From positions 1-17,510 of the forward strand of contig JAKBCH010000037.1 of NCBI GenBank assembly GCA_021808055.1: a stretch of DNA of 17,510 nt. The letters are read 5' to 3'. Made by a program: the position numbers and the translations under genes. Below are positions 16,040 through 17,510 of this stretch, one piece after another; position 1 is the stretch's first letter; each line of letters begins with the position of its first letter. Under the pieces are notes generated by a model. The model saw only the letters and a list, made by a program, of their open reading frames with translations, did not search any database and was not told the DNA's origin. Source of the DNA: Pseudomonadota bacterium. Lineage in GTDB: Bacteria > Pseudomonadota > Alphaproteobacteria > Acetobacterales > Acetobacteraceae.

Positions 16040-17313
16040 AGGAACATCTGCACGGTCTGGGCCTTTAGCTCGCGCAGCCGCTCGCCCAGGCCGCGATGCC
16101 GCCAGGCTTGCAAAGTAACTTGCTTGGAGTGCGCTTCGTCGTTCTGGAACATCGCTTCCATCTGCTGGCCGAAGCTGCGGCCGATCACCACCGCGTCGAT
16201 CTCGTTATTGGAGACGGTACTCCGCCAATCCAGGTTTGACGAGCCGACGACCGACCAGATGCCGTCGATGACCGCGGTTTTCGCGTGCAGCACCACGCCC
16301 TGGCGTTCGTAAATCTTCACGCCAGCCTTCAGTAAATCGCCGTAATCCGCCCGCCCGGCGGCGATGGCGGTGCCACTGGTGCTGCGGCTGGGCAAAATAA
16401 TCCGCACATCAACGCCGCGCCTGGCGGCGCATTCCAGTGCCTCCGAAAGCTCAGGCGGGGGCACAAAGAAGCCGGTGGTGAGATGCACGGAATGGCGCGC
16501 GGTGGCGATGGCGGTGAGCAGGGAGTCGTAAATCGCGGGGTGGGCGTCGCGCGGGGAGCCGTCGATGGCCTGCACCACGGTGTTGCCCTGCGGGGTTTGC
16601 ACGGCGGGCAGAAGCGCGAAGGGTTTGCCGCCTTCCTTCACCCAGGTTTTCGCGAACATCGCTTCGAAATCCGCGGCCACGGGGCCGATGATGGCAATAT
16701 CCGTATCCCGCCAGGGCAGGGCGCCGGCAGGCCCGGCATCCGGCGGCGGGGTGGTGTTGTGTTCGTAGAACTGGGCGATATTGACCCCGCCGGTGATCAC
16801 CTGTCGGCCATCCACGACCAGCAGCTTGCGGTGGTCGCGCTTGTTTAAATCCAGCGTTTTCAGCTTCAGCGGGCTGAGGGGCGAGTATTCCTCCACCTGC
16901 ACGCCGCCTTTTTCCAGGGCGGTGAACAGGCTGGCGGGTTCGTGTTTGGAGCCGAAGGCATCGTAGATCAGGCGTACCTGCACGCCCTCTCCGGCCTTTT
17001 CGATCAGCAATGCAGCGAATTCAGCGGCGGCCTGGCCGTCGAACTCATAGCTTTCCATGTCGATTTGTTGGTGCGCGCCTTTTATGGCGGCCATCATCAC
17101 CGCGTAGGTAGCAGGGCCGTTTTTCAGCAGCTCCACGCTGTTGCCGCCATGAAACGGCGTGCCAGCGGCGGCCTCGTTTTCGCTTTTAAGAATTTGCAGA
17201 GCCGATTGCTCGCTGCCACTGGGAATATGACAGGCTAATTCCGGACTGAAACGCGGCGCCACCGCGCAACCCGCGAGAAGACCAAGAAGCAAGGTTGCAA
17301 GAAGCAGTTTCAA
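16036..17313 (-). CDS. Phospholipase D-family lipoprotein (cardiolipin synthase-like)
   Basis: This is a probable envelope phosphatidyltransferase or phospholipase. The 425-residue protein has a lipoprotein signal peptide with lipobox LAGC (Cys16). Two HKD motifs follow: HRKLLVVDG from residue 161 (H161, K163, D168), followed by GGVN, and HAKTAVIDG from residue 343 (H343, K345, D350), followed by GSSNLDWRS. Two HKD motifs in one chain fit cardiolipin synthases of the ClsB/ClsC type and related enzymes. The lipid anchor, with no transmembrane pair like that of ClsA, is notable. The start is a TTG at 17313 that shares bases with the arfB stop (TTGA), so translation is likely coupled. The exact substrate cannot be told. 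Confidence 0.9.
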   Translation of the reverse strand: MKLLLATLLLGLLAGCAVAPRFSPELACHIPSGSEQSALQILKSENEAAAGTPFHGGNSVELLKNGPATYAVMMAAIKGAHQQIDMESYEFDGQAAAEFAALLIEKAGEGVQVRLIYDAFGSKHEPASLFTALEKGGVQVEEYSPLSPLKLKTLDLNKRDHRKLLVVDGRQVITGGVNIAQFYEHNTTPPPDAGPAGALPWRDTDIAIIGPVAADFEAMFAKTWVKEGGKPFALLPAVQTPQGNTVVQAIDGSPRDAHPAIYDSLLTAIATARHSVHLTTGFFVPPPELSEALECAARRGVDVRIILPSRSTSGTAIAAGRADYGDLLKAGVKIYERQGVVLHAKTAVIDGIWSVVGSSNLDWRSTVSNNEIDAVVIGRSFGQQMEAMFQNDEAHSKQVTLQAWRHRGLGERLRELKAQTVQMFL

Positions 17314-17510
17314 TCGATGCTGTTCCGCAGGCGTTTGACTGAAGACCTGCGAGATTTGGCGTCGAGCCGCCGGGTTTTCGAGGCCTTGGTGGGTTTTGTG
17401 CGCCGCCGAGTCTTGGGCACCAATGTGGCTTCGCGAATAAGCGCGAATAATTTCTCCCGCGCGGCTTCGCGGTTGCGCAACTGGGAGCGATGCTCCTCGG
17501 CCTCGACGAT
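17310..17510 (-). CDS. arfB: Alternative ribosome-rescue factor ArfB, C-terminal part (cut by window edge)
   Basis: The last 66 residues of a peptidyl-tRNA hydrolase of the YaeJ/ArfB type enter from the right edge. The segment EEHRSQLRNREAAREKLFAL is the end of the release-factor domain. It is followed by PKTRRRTKPTKASKTRRLDA and a highly basic tail ending KRLRNSID, which in ArfB inserts into the mRNA entry channel of stalled ribosomes. The catalytic GGQ motif would lie outside the window. The TGA at 17310-17312 overlaps the TTG start of the phospholipase D-family lipoprotein. Confidence 0.93.
   Translation of the reverse strand: MVEAEEHRSQLRNREAAREKLFALIREATLVPKTRRRTKPTKASKTRRLDAKSRRSSVKRLRNSID

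Overview
The window is GC-rich chromosomal DNA from an alphaproteobacterium. It is most likely a member of the Acetobacteraceae, although that family assignment is an inference from gene content and order. Supporting markers are a DUF1489 gene, the fabD-fabG-acpP-fabF-mltG order, a PhaR-type PHA regulator and an alphaproteobacterial-style intergenic palindrome. Almost everything is core metabolism. The exception is one AT-richer accessory patch between about 1.9 and 3.0 kb.

Layout. (1) 1-1008: the 3' end of ilvC (branched-chain amino acid synthesis), missing only its first few codons. (2) 1024-2904, minus strand: a secreted protein of unknown function, with a lysozyme-like gene overlapping it by ATGA. 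The lysozyme-like gene appears to be split over three reading frames. (3) 3156-3569: DUF1489. (4) 3644-8053: type II fatty acid synthesis (fabD, fabG, acpP, fabF), followed by the peptidoglycan lytic transglycosylase gene mltG. A strong hairpin lies between acpP and fabF. (5) 8052-8172: a compound palindromic element whose last stem is a probable terminator. (6) 8164-9422, minus strand: a periplasmic ankyrin-type protein and phaR. (7) 9591-13478, plus strand: a small coiled-coil protein, a short class III-like PHA synthase, an acetyl-CoA acetyltransferase and the two subunits of a 3-oxoacid CoA-transferase. (8) 13566-14147: a TetR-family regulator. (9) 14245-16039: a DUF465 gene, purE and purK, with overlapping ATGA junctions. 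(10) 16036-17510, minus strand: a phospholipase D-family lipoprotein, preceded by the 3' end of arfB.

How they work together. The fab genes form the malonyl-ACP elongation module. PhaR, the coiled-coil protein/short synthase pair, the thiolase and the CoA-transferase form a polyhydroxybutyrate and ketone-body module. In it the thiolase and CoA-transferase interconvert acetyl-CoA, acetoacetyl-CoA and acetoacetate, and the synthase polymerises 3-hydroxyacyl-CoA. No dedicated acetoacetyl-CoA reductase (phaB) is in the window. purE and purK perform consecutive steps of purine synthesis.

The parts most worth a second look are the frame-split lysozyme-like gene and its secreted partner, the short PHA synthase with a very small partner protein, the acpP-fabF hairpin, and the compound palindrome at 8.1 kb. 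No tRNA, rRNA, CRISPR array, insertion sequence or complete novel defence system is visible.
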